Assembly: GCF_037038585.1 (NCBI RefSeq)
Contig: NC_092524.1
Span: 46,461,001-46,525,000, forward strand
DNA: 64,000 nt
DNA from: Patagioenas fasciata
Lineage: Eukaryota > Chordata > Aves > Columbiformes > Columbidae
Reading direction: 5' to 3'
Shown here piece after piece: positions 12,405 through 23,300 of this stretch (positions are counted from its first letter, which is position 1; the number at the start of each line of letters is the position of its first letter). A model generated the notes under the pieces. That model saw only the letters and a list, made by a program, of their open reading frames with translations. It did not search any database and had not been told where the DNA came from. The translations under genes were made by a program, and so were the position numbers.

Positions 12405-15400
12405 GAAAGCTACCTTGCTTTACCTTTGCAACACAGCTGCTACTGCGTGTTTTAGGGGCTTGTATGTTCCAGCAATCGGAGCTACAGACCATACTAAAAT
12501 GCAGACTCTTGCTGACTAAACTGGACTAAAGTAATTCTTTTATAGACACTTCTGATAACAGCAGAGGCCAGGAGCAAACTGTTCTCAGAGACTTGTGGCC
12601 CTGGTTTTCAAATTTTAATTTACCGCTTTTGAAGCTGAGGGGAAGGAAAGAGAGAGAAAAGACAAAGAAAAGCCTTGAGGCAAGCAGCTCTGTGAGGGGC
12701 CTGACAGTCCTGCATCCCAGCCAGGCCTCCAGTGTCCTGGGCATTGTCCCACTATGTTTATCATTGCTCCATAGCCAGCTCCAATCTAGGGCCTATTGTT
12801 AGGGATGGAAGAAGCAAGTAGTGTGCCAAGGAAAACGTTCTGTGTTTTTCTGAGTGCCTGAATATAAGTCAGCAGGATGCTGGGAGCTGCCACGCTAGAC
12901 AGAATCATTAGTTACTATGCCAACTACTTTCTAGCAGCTGGTGCCTACCAAGGCTTTGTACTGTGAGTTTCCTGGACTCATCATACCACCTGAATGCCCT
13001 GTGGGAAAGAAACTGCTGCCCAAGGTTGTCTTACATTCCATGGCAAGGTGGGAACACTGATTTTATAAATACACTGGGTTCCCTTATTGCCAGCCATGGC
13101 CCTTGTTCGTCCTTAGCTCAAGCCTTTACAGGAAAGGATGCAAAATACTTTCATTGTTAACTTGTTTCCTCACTTAAAATGAGGATAATTCTTTTCTCAG
13201 TTTGTTAGACCTCCAGCTATACTGACTCCTCCTGTGATCCTATCAGTTCTCACAAACTAAGCAGGGTTAAACATAGAGAAATATTCTTCAAGAATGCTGA
13301 AGCTTCATTTTCACAAGTAATTTGAGCCTAATTTGCATTGTCTTTCAATGGGATGTAGGCACTTTGCAAGTGTTTCAAAAGTGCCTGCTTGGTAAGTGAC
13401 AGATGGGGAATCAGCATACCTTGTGAATTGGTATTGTTGCCCACCACACAGGAGCTGGTATCAAACAAGTGCCCAGCTCTGCTGTTGGAGGAAGGCTTCA
13501 GCTGAAATATAAATGAAAGCCTTATGTGTGATATTTATGGTACCTAAAAATCCATCAGTGTTTTTTTTGAACACTGGAAACTTTGAACCACAGATCATGC
13601 ACTAAGAAATTATATTTGGAATTTCTTCTACTCCTGCATTGCCCACTCCTCCGCTGATTATTTCCTTGTAGTTTCACTTTACTAAAGATTTTTCGTTGCC
13701 TTATCCTCTGCTGTTGTCTTTTATCGTTCAGTATGACTCATCCTAGCAATGGTTGTGTTGTAGTAGACATTGCTTTGTCAAATGTTTAAATGAGTTACTT
13801 AGGAATGGCACATGCTAGAGGAAGTGTGGGCTATCATTAGTAGCTACCAGTGTCATTCTTTTAGTAGGAACTTGCTGTTATGTCAGATAGTTCTTTGTAA
13901 CAGTGGCATTCTCAGTGAGTGGTGTTCTGTGGCCTGGTCTCATGTACAGCTTCAGTCTTTGATATTCCCTTCAAATATGTTTGAAGGGGGAACAGAAGCC
14001 ACCTCTCCTTTCTTCTAAGAGCTGATAACCACATCCCTTCTGTATGGAGGTCAGATTTCATTGAGACTTTTTTTTCTGTAGTGAATGAACAACACTATTA
14101 GTATTTTATTAGTATGTAGTATTTTAGTACAGTAGCATTCGCGTACGTTAGTACTGGTGTTGGTAGTTGACTGCCTGAGGGTTGCTCACATCAGAAAAGA
14201 GCTGAGGAATTGGAAAAGAGCTAAGGCAGAAAGGGAGTTTGGAAACAGAAAACCTGCAGATGAGTGCATTCTGTTCTAGCACTTTTAGGGTGGGTTGTAA
14301 TCATAATAGTGTGGAGATCTGTTGAAACTGGTCTCAGAAGCAAACCTGTATCTTTTGTGATGCGGAAAGCTGCAGTAGAGTGGTCTTACGCTGTCAGTGA
14401 AGAGAAAGAGGGAATTCTGGCCCAGGCTTTGTGAAAGCTACAGTTGAAAGAAACACAGTGGGTTTCTTGCCAAAAATACTGAGTAGCCCAAAGAGCTGCT
14501 GGAAGGACAGAATCTTGCTTACAAAGGATGGGCCATAATGCCAAGGCTGAGATTTCATCTACACAGTGAAGGCCTGAATCCTGGCCAGGTCTCTAAACTA
14601 AGCAACTCATAAATAATCCTGAGCAAGCTGTGAGAAGATTGCTCACAACCAACCTGGCTGACAGGATGAAACCAAATCTCTTCTGGTGGCACAGGCAGGA
14701 ATTTCTATTTCCCATTTGTGTGTATGTGCATTTATGCCTATATCTGTCATCCATACCTGTGAGCAAATGAATATTCAGTCAATCATTAGCATTCAAGCAA
14801 TAATCCTGAACTGAAAACAAGCAGGTCTATGAGTACTGACTCTATGATCCTCATTTCCATTGAGGGTGTGGGGGTTTTTCTGGTTATTTTTGGCCTGAAA
14901 CAGTGTGAGTTGTGAAAAAGCTTTTCTTTCAGTTTAGGGTGTTTACATAGTCTCTCTACCATGTGAACTCTATAGTATCTATAAAGGTGTGAGGTCCTTT
15001 ACAGCTATTTTCCAGCCTTCATTACTGTGCTGAGCTTGTTGTAGAATTCCTTAAACAGAAGATTTAACTTCAGAAAGGGTGCAGAGGTGCTGTCATACTG
15101 CGATGAATATCTGAAGGGCAGAGACTGAGAATAGGAGCTGTATCATGATAAGTTCCTGTGAACGTGGCAAATAGACTGAGAGCTGGATCACGTCTCTGGC
15201 CGCAGCACGTTGTCTCTCACATCCTGAGCCCTGTTCTCCTGTACCAGGGCAAGCTTTGCCTGAGATGGAATATCAGCAACTTGATAACATGTTACATGGG
15301 GCTTTCCAAAACTGCAGATGAAACCTCTCTACAAAAGTGATCCTAAGACTTACAAATATACAGGATTTCTGTTGTGAAGTATTTAATGCTTATATTGTAA

Positions 15401-15645
15401 AAGACTGAATTTATGTATAATAAATTTGCATTGATTTCCATCTATAAAGAAGCAAAACCCATGGAAGCTAACAGAAGCATATTCAATCCAGAAGGATTCT
15501 GCAGGCCAACTCAGGCAAGCAACAGCATTTTCAATGTAGTATCTCAAAAAGTGAGTGCTGTTGTGCTGCATTGTGTGGAGGGAAGTTATTGGAACTGCAT
15601 GGAGTTGTGTACAAGACTATCTATGCTGCAAGAAAATCTTAGCCA

Positions 15646-15727
15646 GTTTTTGTGGCGGTTTGGTTTTTGTTGGGTTTGGTTTGTTTGTGGGGTTTTTTTC
15701 ATTTGTTTTTTGTTTAGTTGGGTTTTT
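15646..15727 (+). repeat. G/T-rich simple tract
   Basis: About 80 bases contain almost only G and T, built of TTTGG, TTTGT and GGGTTT words. It is the longest member of the G/T tract family in this window. Confidence 0.65.
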
Positions 15728-16429
15728 AAATTTAGTTCTTCCTAAGAATTTAATAGCATGGTTTAGGAAGTGTTTTCCTGGATAGTTTAAACTGGGCTTA
15801 TCTGGATCTAAAGAATTTATTTTAGGCTGTAGATCATATATTGGTAAAAACAGACAAAGTGGATTAAAACTGATTAGAAACCAATGAAAGCATTTGAGAG
15901 TTCATTGAAGTGGACAAAAGTTGGAGCAAGGCGGCAATCCCAGTGCATTTTTAAAATTCGGACCATCAGTCTTTAGTACTTATATTTCCATAATAGTTAA
16001 TCCTTTGCCAGATATCTCAAACAAAAGAAATGAGGATCAAGCAAATGATACTAAAGTTTTACCATTCCATTAGTGGCCCGCACAGCACTACAGGCTGCAG
16101 TCACTGGACATCATCTCTAAGGCACAAAGCCAGCTTGGCTATCCGCAGGTCCAGCTTTAGTGGAGTTTTCATTTACATCAGTTTTTGACTTTTATGTTTT
16201 AGAACAATTCACTTAATCTTTAGCTTCCCAAGCATTCTTTGGGATCAAAGGATGAATTTTATGCATTGCAGTTTCTGAGCTGAAGGTAGATATGAGAGAA
16301 ATTGGAATAGACATTACTTCCTATAATTAATCATAGGACTTGAATGAATACCTTAAAGAGTGCTTGACTGAATTCTCTAACTTCTGGCTGAGGCAGGTTT
16401 AGTTTCAGACCCCTGGTACATAAACAATA

Positions 16430-17290
16430 CTGGTTCCATTTTGGTAGACCAGATGGACTGACTAGTTCAGTGTCCTGTTCAGACAGCAGCCCATGGAAGA
16501 TTCTGTGGGAAGAGCATTAGGTGATGTTATGGAATGGTGATACTTCTCCAGTTATGCTCTGGGACTTGTTAATCAGTGATTTTTCTAGCCAGGAGATGGT
16601 ATCTTTTATATAACCAGTGTTAGTGGCTCTTGCTTCTGTGAGTTTGTCTAATCATTTTTGAACCTCTGCAATTTTTTTGCATCCTTAGCTTCCATAGTAA
16701 GAGAGCATCCACAGTTTGTGTTAGGAGAAAAACTACCTCCTTTTGTTTGTTCTGTCTTGACCACCTGATAACTTAATTTGTTTTTTCCTGTGTCTTGTAT
16801 TGTGAGAGGTAATTGTTCACTATTCTGTTTCTCCATGAAGCTCATGATTTTATAGATATTTTCATATTCCCTTCCAGTTGTCCTTTTTCCAAGCTGAAGC
16901 ATTCTTAGTTTGTTATTCCTCAATATATAAGCTGTTTCATACCTTTGATCATCTCTACAGCATTTCTTTGTACTTTTTCCAGTTCTGCTCCGTGCTTTTT
17001 GAGAAGAGAGGAGGCACAGAGGTTAGAACTATCCTCAGCGTGCAAGAGATGGATGCAATTTTGGTTTATATGGTAGCATAGTAGTGTTCTTGGTTTGTTC
17101 CCTATGCCTGTCCTAATAATTCCTAACACTGACTTTGCTTTTTGAGAGTATTTTAACATTTTTTCGTAGAAAAATCTATTATATTTGTAGTCTGTAGGTC
17201 TTCTTCCTCAATAGAAATACCTAGTTGAAGCCCATCATTGTGTAAAACTAGGATTGTGTTTCCCTGGGTAATTTGTAGTTATTAAACTGA
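16430..17290 (-). mobile_element. Old degraded CR1-type LINE, minus strand
   Basis: This looks like an ancient sauropsid CR1 (the type abundant in turtles and crocodiles), in reverse orientation and heavily decayed. The order of recognisable pieces matches that family's 3' half: a 'gaccagatgg ... cagtgtcctgt' 3' end, the 'tcatgattttatagat' word, 'tccttttttccaagctgaa'-like and 'acctttgatcat' words, and the 'cctaataattcctaacact' word. Minus-strand translation at 16920-17159 contains LEKVQRNAVEMIKGMKQLIY, a diverged form of the CR1 block [18 protein letters not shown]. Several frameshifts break the coding region. It is much older than the other CR1 copies here. The family is assigned from memory of consensus sequences. 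Confidence 0.7.
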
Positions 17291-17302
17291 ATGTCGTCTA
17301 CC

Positions 17303-17400
17303 TTTTTTTTTTTTTTTTTTTTTTTGTCAGTGACTTTCAGTTTTTCAGCAGCAAAGGAGCAAATGTTTTTGTTGTGGTTGGTTGGTTTGTTTGTTTGTTC
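17303..17400 (+). repeat. T23 run and G/T-rich tract
   Basis: A run of 23 T at 17303-17325 is followed after about 40 bases by a GGTTGGTT/TTTG tract at 17365-17400. Both sit just past the 5' end of the old minus-strand CR1 copy. Confidence 0.6.
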
Positions 17401-19475
17401 TAAATTTTATTTCACTCTTCCCTTCCCCCCGCCGCCAAATCTTCTGAACAGCAGACACTGTAGCACAGATTCTTTGTGGGACCCCAGTGGTAATCTCCTT
17501 CTGTGGTGGAAACTGTCCATATATTCTAGCTCTGGTTTATTGTGTTTAACTAGCTGTGAAATCAATGAGAAGTAACACCATTATCATATGTTGACTTACA
17601 TTATTTAGGAGCATTTTGACTGAACGTACCAAATTTTCTCAAGTGAGAAATTGCTGTTTTGAAAAAGTTACTCTAGGCAACTGGACAAATACAGTTGTTC
17701 ATTTCAAAACAGAGGCATTGAAGATCATAATCTTTCAGTAGTACTGAAGAGGGATTAATCAGACTGTTTACTGAGCACTAGCATGACTTTGATGTAGCTT
17801 CTGAATGCTCTTCAGCTTGGTATCTGGTGCAGTTGATGTTTGTTTCAAGGGCTGCTCTGTCATAACCCCCAGCTATCTTCCAAAGGGTGCATCCGAGTCC
17901 CAGCACAGTCCTTTGTGTTTATCAGCTGTCAGCATGACCTCACTTTACTGGGGGTAGCAGGGCCTCCAGCTGCTTCACACAGGAGAAAAGTCCCGTGAGC
18001 ATGAACATCAGAATAGATGGTGGAGTCTGTATCTGTGCAGTGAGAGGAGCAATAGTACCCTTGGGATGGGGGTTAAGTCTGGGTGACAGCAACCTGCTGA
18101 TATCCTGCATGGTGAGCTGGTGAGATTGAAGAGGAGACAGCTGGGGATTGTTTCAGACATTCCTTGTGCCTTGTTGTATCCTCCTTTGAAGTTGTGCTTT
18201 TTGTGGCATACTGTGCCCATTATGAGACAGTGCTGGGAGGCCAGCAGCACACGTGCATCCAGAGATCCAGAACTGAGTAACTGCAGGTCCAACCACAGTA
18301 GCAGAGGATCATGACCCCAGTACTGGGGCAAAAGCGGCAAGGCAGGTTCAGAAGAGGGAAGCAGCTCTCCTGAGATTAACCACAAAGCCAGATTTGGAGA
18401 CATACAATTTGGGTTTCGAGGCCTGAATGCTGTCAGCAGCATTACAGTTGTCACTTCACTGAGCACTGGTGAAAAGAAAATTACTGAAATGCTGAGAATC
18501 TTGTAGCAAAAGGGAGTAGGGAATGAGAGTCATTTATCTGGTATTGCACTGGGATACAATTGGAAGCAAAGGACTGAGGAAGCATGAGTGTGATCCCTTA
18601 ACAGAGAAGTCTAGAGAAGGCTGCCTACAACCAGTGGTCTGTAAGAGCAAAAGCGGTAGCAGGGCTCCAAGCAGGAGGAGGATGCAGGGTAGAAGGGTGG
18701 AGATGTTGGCGGTTGAACTCCTTTTCCATTGGGTTGTCTTACTCCTTCGTTGCTGAGGAGCTGAGTATGAAGAGTGTTTAGAGTCCTTGTCCTCAATTTG
18801 CTTTGAAAGGGACACATTAAGTTACTTTTGAGGGAAAGTACATAGGGCTGGCTGTTGTTTCTGATCTTGTTTGAAATGCCTTTCTGAATATTTTAAGAGT
18901 TTGCTGTGATGTAGAAGCTTGTGGGGGAAGGTGCAACGCATTCAAGGGAAGCTGTGACATGTTCAGAGAATCTAGGTTGTAAGTTTTGATAGGAGCCTGA
19001 AGCAAGGAGATTGCAGTTAACTCCCATGCCAAAATCATGACCTAGACTCTAAATCATGGCATGAAATGTAAAAGACACCAAGTATCTTTTACATCCCGGT
19101 AACTTATGACGTGCAGGAAATGCAAGGGAAGTCTGCCCTGGGAATCCAAAGGAAATATTTGGAAAGACTGGCTGAGAGAAACATAGAAAGATAAGCATGA
19201 ACTTGGGAAGCTCAGGCATGGAGCCTTGAAGGTTTTATTACCCAGGGTGTCAGGATTCAGTGGGTCATAGGGCATCCTGTCTTGTGAGCACAGGACATGT
19301 GAGGTGCTGGGTCACTGTAGCCCTTCAGAACACCTTCTGGTCCTGTCAGTCTGTCACCTGCTCCCTGCAAAGCCCCTCGGCCTTGTGTAGAAATGTGTTG
19401 GTGCTGCCTTCTTGCTGAGGCTTACACACTTCAAAGCAAGCCAGTGAGCTCGTCTTGGTACTTACCATGTTGCAG

Positions 19476-19510
19476 GCCACAGCTGAACTCCCACTGTATA
19501 AACCTGGATG
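19476..19510 (+). other. TTLL5: Candidate 35-bp TTLL5 exon
   Basis: The stretch is bounded by an acceptor (TTACCATGTTGCAG) and a good donor (TG|GTAAGA). Read in phase 0 it gives ATAELPLYKPG and leaves two bases, TG. The secure exon at 20156 needs exactly two incoming bases, and the junction would give a Trp followed by APENHH. The intron between would be 645 bp. Phase agreement has about a one-in-three chance of being accidental, and 35 bp is short, so this is only a candidate for the exon upstream of 20156. Confidence 0.27.
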
Positions 19511-20155
19511 GTAAGAGCTCCTGCCTCTTTGCAGGAGGCTTTTTCTCCTCTAGAAAAGGCTTGCATTACTCTGATGATGGAAGAAATGAGCCTAGGATCA
19601 GATCCCTTAAGTCTTTTGGATTTTGTCTGTATGGAGTCAATATGTGCCCTAGTTGCAGCCTTGTCCTGCCAGCCCTTTATCCTCTCTGTGGATATTGTAC
19701 TGCATGTCTGTCTTCTATTCTACTCTTACAGTAGCATGTGCATGCTCAGTGTAAGCCTTGTGTTAGTGTATTAACAAAATATCTACAAATCCAAATCAAT
19801 AATTCTCATTAGCGAAGGGAATCCTTAGCTCTTTTTCTGCTGCAACTCTGCCTCTCTTCAATGCTAATCAGCCACAGACATGCTCCAGTTTAGAGTTTTT
19901 CTTATATTTTCCTTTCTTCTCCTCAAGCATGGTGTTATGGCTAGTAACATAGCCCCAGCTTGAAATACAAGAAACTCCGTAGTAAGACAGCACTTGGTAC
20001 ATGACACTTCCAGCAGGTGTTATGCTTGCTGGAGCCACTTAATGCGAATTCATAACTGGCTAAGTGTTAAGGGATTTTTAGGAAGCAGCAGTGCCATATA
20101 AGCAGGAGTCCTTATACACAGAGTGGTGAAAGTGTGTTGGCTCTTCTTTTCTCAG

Positions 20156-20333
20156 GGCTCCAGAGAACCACCATTTCGCATGGGAAGGAGAGATGGAGAA
20201 CAGTGTCTGCAACAAGGTGACGCGGAGTCCACTGACACAACCCAGCTATCAGCTCCATTTTGCTGTGCAGCAACTTCAGCAGCAGAAACTTCAGTCACGA
20301 CAGCTGTTGGAGCAAAGCCAAACCCGGCACCAG
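20156..20333 (+). CDS. TTLL5: TTLL5 coding exon (glutamine-rich C-terminal region)
   Basis: TTLL5 is a tubulin tyrosine ligase-like polyglutamylase that adds glutamate chains to tubulin and other substrates such as RPGR. It is also known as STAMP, a partner of nuclear-receptor co-activators. This exon lies in the non-catalytic C-terminal part. It starts after a TTCTTTTCTCAG acceptor and ends at CAG|GTAACT. It is 178 bp, entering in phase 2 and leaving in phase 0. The translation carries [20 protein letters not shown] then SQTRHQ, which matches the conserved human TTLL5 segment [15 protein letters not shown]. The run is a likely amphipathic helix or coiled coil. The identification rests on remembered family sequence. 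The catalytic TTL domain exons lie left of the window. Confidence 0.9.
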
Positions 20334-23300
20334 GTAACTAAGAAAAAATCCTGCCTGGTATGCAGCAGTGCTTGCTGAGTCTTGGATGTGCAGAACCAAC
20401 CCAGAGCCAGTACATATAGCACAGATTTTGTGAAGGAAGTAGCTCTTTAAGTGAGTTGCAACAGACCTGTTATTAGCTGCAGTGATTTTAATAGCATTTT
20501 GATGCTGTAGTTCCCTATGGCTTCTTCCACTACACTGGCATCCTCCTCGAGTTGGCTACTGGCATGCTGCTGCTTGCTTTTCTGGACCAGTTCAGGGCAT
20601 CCCCTCATAGCACCTCAGACAGCCTTAGAACTGTCTACACTCTCCAGAGTTCCTTATCATTTAATCTTGTCACTGGTGTTATGTTTCTGCTTTGACTTGA
20701 GTGCTTCTTGGGTAGACCTTCAAACTGGGTCACTGTTGTATTTCTGTGTTTCTAAATAAGGGTCTTGAAATCATGTTGGCAACTGTGTCTTCTGTGGCAA
20801 ACAGACCACATCAAAGCTTCGTTTTGACTAAATTTTCCCCCTCCTGGATATCTTTTCATATGATGCAGTTAGCAAAATAGCAGTATGTAAAAGGAACTCA
20901 AAAATTATTTAAGAGAATCTTTATTCTTTTGAAGAAATGCATTAACTTATTTTAAGAGCCTTCAGTGTGCAGGAGGCATGGCCACTGACCCTGATGCCAG
21001 ATGCAAGTTTTCTCTGCTATCCTGAAAATCTTCTCCAGGTCTACTGCACATTTTGTTATTACTCTATTTAAGATCTCCTTTTGCCGGTTTGCACATAACT
21101 GTCTGATGGATACATGACTCCTTCGTTACAATTACAGGAGAGAAGATGGGTTAAGTGTCCAAGAGCTAGAAGAAATATGAAAATGGGTTTGTGTTATTGA
21201 TGTTCTAGATGACACCTAGATGCCAAGGGCGGACAACTGTGTCTGGAGCAGCATTTCCATCCTGCCTGGGGAATCTTCCAAGGTTATAATGGGTTCATTA
21301 ATGCATTTGTTACCTTTTTTTGTTATTATGGAGAGAGAGGTGTGTTCTTTCTTTTGATTGATGTCCAAAAGGCTTCCCTGCTGAAAGGAAGGAAGTATTC
21401 GGGTGAACAAACCTTCACTCAAAAGAGATTAGTCTCCCTTAAGAAGGAGGTGTTTGCTGGGCAGTCAGGCAGGACTGAACTCCAGTAAAACCATGAACAG
21501 AGCTAACATACAAAGGTCTGAACACCCACTCTCCCTTCTGTGAAGCAGATGAGTCACAAGTCAGGGTCCTTGAGAATAGGTTATAGACAAATTCCCTTCA
21601 TCCTATTCTGGGAGCATCTTGAAGGGGAAGCCCTTCTGCCTTTGCTCTTTGTGTTCCTTCTTTCAGGGCCCTCACTTAGCTCTACAGTTTCCATTCCCAA
21701 ATTCCCTCGCCTACAGTCCTCTTGCTCCCCCTCTGAGCTGGAGATCTTCCTTTCATCTCAATCCAAGGGGCTCTGGGTGGGCAGCTGTGGCTGCTTATGA
21801 GCTCAGGAAAGGGCTGTAAGCTGACTTGTGCCTGTGAGGAGGCTGGAGCTGGCCATGGGGCCTGACTGAGCCTTCTTCTAATTGCTGACATTGAGCTGAT
21901 GTTATTCTTGGCCTGAGGCAGAGCCATTACTCAGGAGTTTCTGTTAAAGTGATTCTTTGTTAAACCTCCTCTCACCCCCACAATGTCTCCCTCCTTTCTC
22001 TCCCTCCCCTTCTTCTGAGCCAAGCAGTTTGGAGTTGCAGTGTTGAGGCCATTGCCATGCCGCAGGGCTCAGGCTGCACTGAAGTTGCCATTAATGAAGA
22101 AAGGTATTTACTGAACTTCGGGGCTTTCATACTTTCTGTAGTGAAAACCGCATCTTAATAAAATGATTTTCTCTTGGACACTTCCTCTCCCACTAGACAT
22201 TGTATGGAGCCAGTCAGACCTCCCCTTCCAGTCACAGTTGCATGGATCCTCCAATGACCCTCCTGGTCACTGCACTACCCTCATCTTCCTCTGTCTATCC
22301 CTGCCCCTCTCTAGTTCCCTGTCACGGATCGCTTCCTTCTGCTAGTTAACTTCTCAGACTTCAGTCCTTTGACTTGACCTTTCCAAGAACTGCCTTCTCT
22401 TTTCTGCTGCTTGTACCATCCCTGCCCTACATCTCTTTCCCACTGACACTGCTTTGACTTCAATCCCACCTTTTCCTTCTGGCCATTATTTATTCTCTCT
22501 TTTTCCCCACAGTTGATGTAGCTTATCCTAACCTGCATGGCTTTACCACATTTCCTACTCATTGTCATCTAAACCACCTATCTCCCATTGCCTGCTCTTT
22601 CTCTTTTGTTCCTCCCCACATATTGAGATCTACCCCATCCTTTGTCCTGTTCCTCAGCCTTTTCTCAAGAGAAGAAATATATCCCCCACAAGCTGAAGGC
22701 CTGTCACTTGAAAGAGTGTCATGATCTCTCTACTTTGGGAAATGCATGCAGGATATCTCCAAGCCTGTTTCATCTGATTGTTCCAGTTCTTGTTACGGTT
22801 GGAAGGCAGGGTAGTCATTTGTCACCAGCTGAAGTGCATTTCTTAATATATCTCAAGGCACACTCTGAGTATGGCATGACCGTACAACATAACTAGGTGC
22901 CAGTATTTCCTTTGTGACAAATAGACTAGTCATATGTATATGGATAGCATCCGAACAAGTAACAGAAGCACCTTGATTAATAACACGGGCAAATGCTTCT
23001 GCCTGCACATTGACCAGTTCAACATGTTGGAGGTGAGATGGATGCGTTGGAAAGCGTGGAAGTTCCTAGTCACGTATTTGTGTAATAGGAAAACCCCCAT
23101 CTGCCATGGAGTGGATGTATCTTACCGTGCAGGCTATTGCGCTCTTCCTTGTGGCAGCACCCACTCTTGATTGAACCTTTTCCAGACACTCAGGAATGAT
23201 AATTCATGATTTCTCCTCCAGGCATTTAACAATTTGCAGAGCAGCAAACACTGTGTAGGTGGAGGAAGAAGAATTATAACCAACACTTTTCATTCGTATG

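Larger units (their letters stand above)
1..19475 (+). other. TTLL5: TTLL5 intronic DNA, left part
   Basis: I found no secure exon in this stretch. It lies upstream of a TTLL5 exon on the same strand, so it is read as intron of that gene, though a short upstream exon could have been missed. It holds an A-run plus G-quadruplex motif near 560-592, a small AAAT-type microsatellite near 2174-2200, CR1 pieces at 4042-4483 (plus), 8232-8724 (minus) and 16430-17290 (minus, old), G/T-rich tracts at 7723-7772, 15646-15727 and 17365-17400, and T-runs at 12386-12404 and 17303-17325. Open frames of 60-160 codons occur here, but none shows a recognised family, good codon character or flanking splice sites. 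Confidence 0.7.

Noticed and set aside
18008-18466. 152-codon minus-strand ORF rich in Leu, Ser and Pro
   Set aside because: Low-complexity composition, no recognised domain, no promoter or splice context. It looks like the complement of purine-rich DNA.
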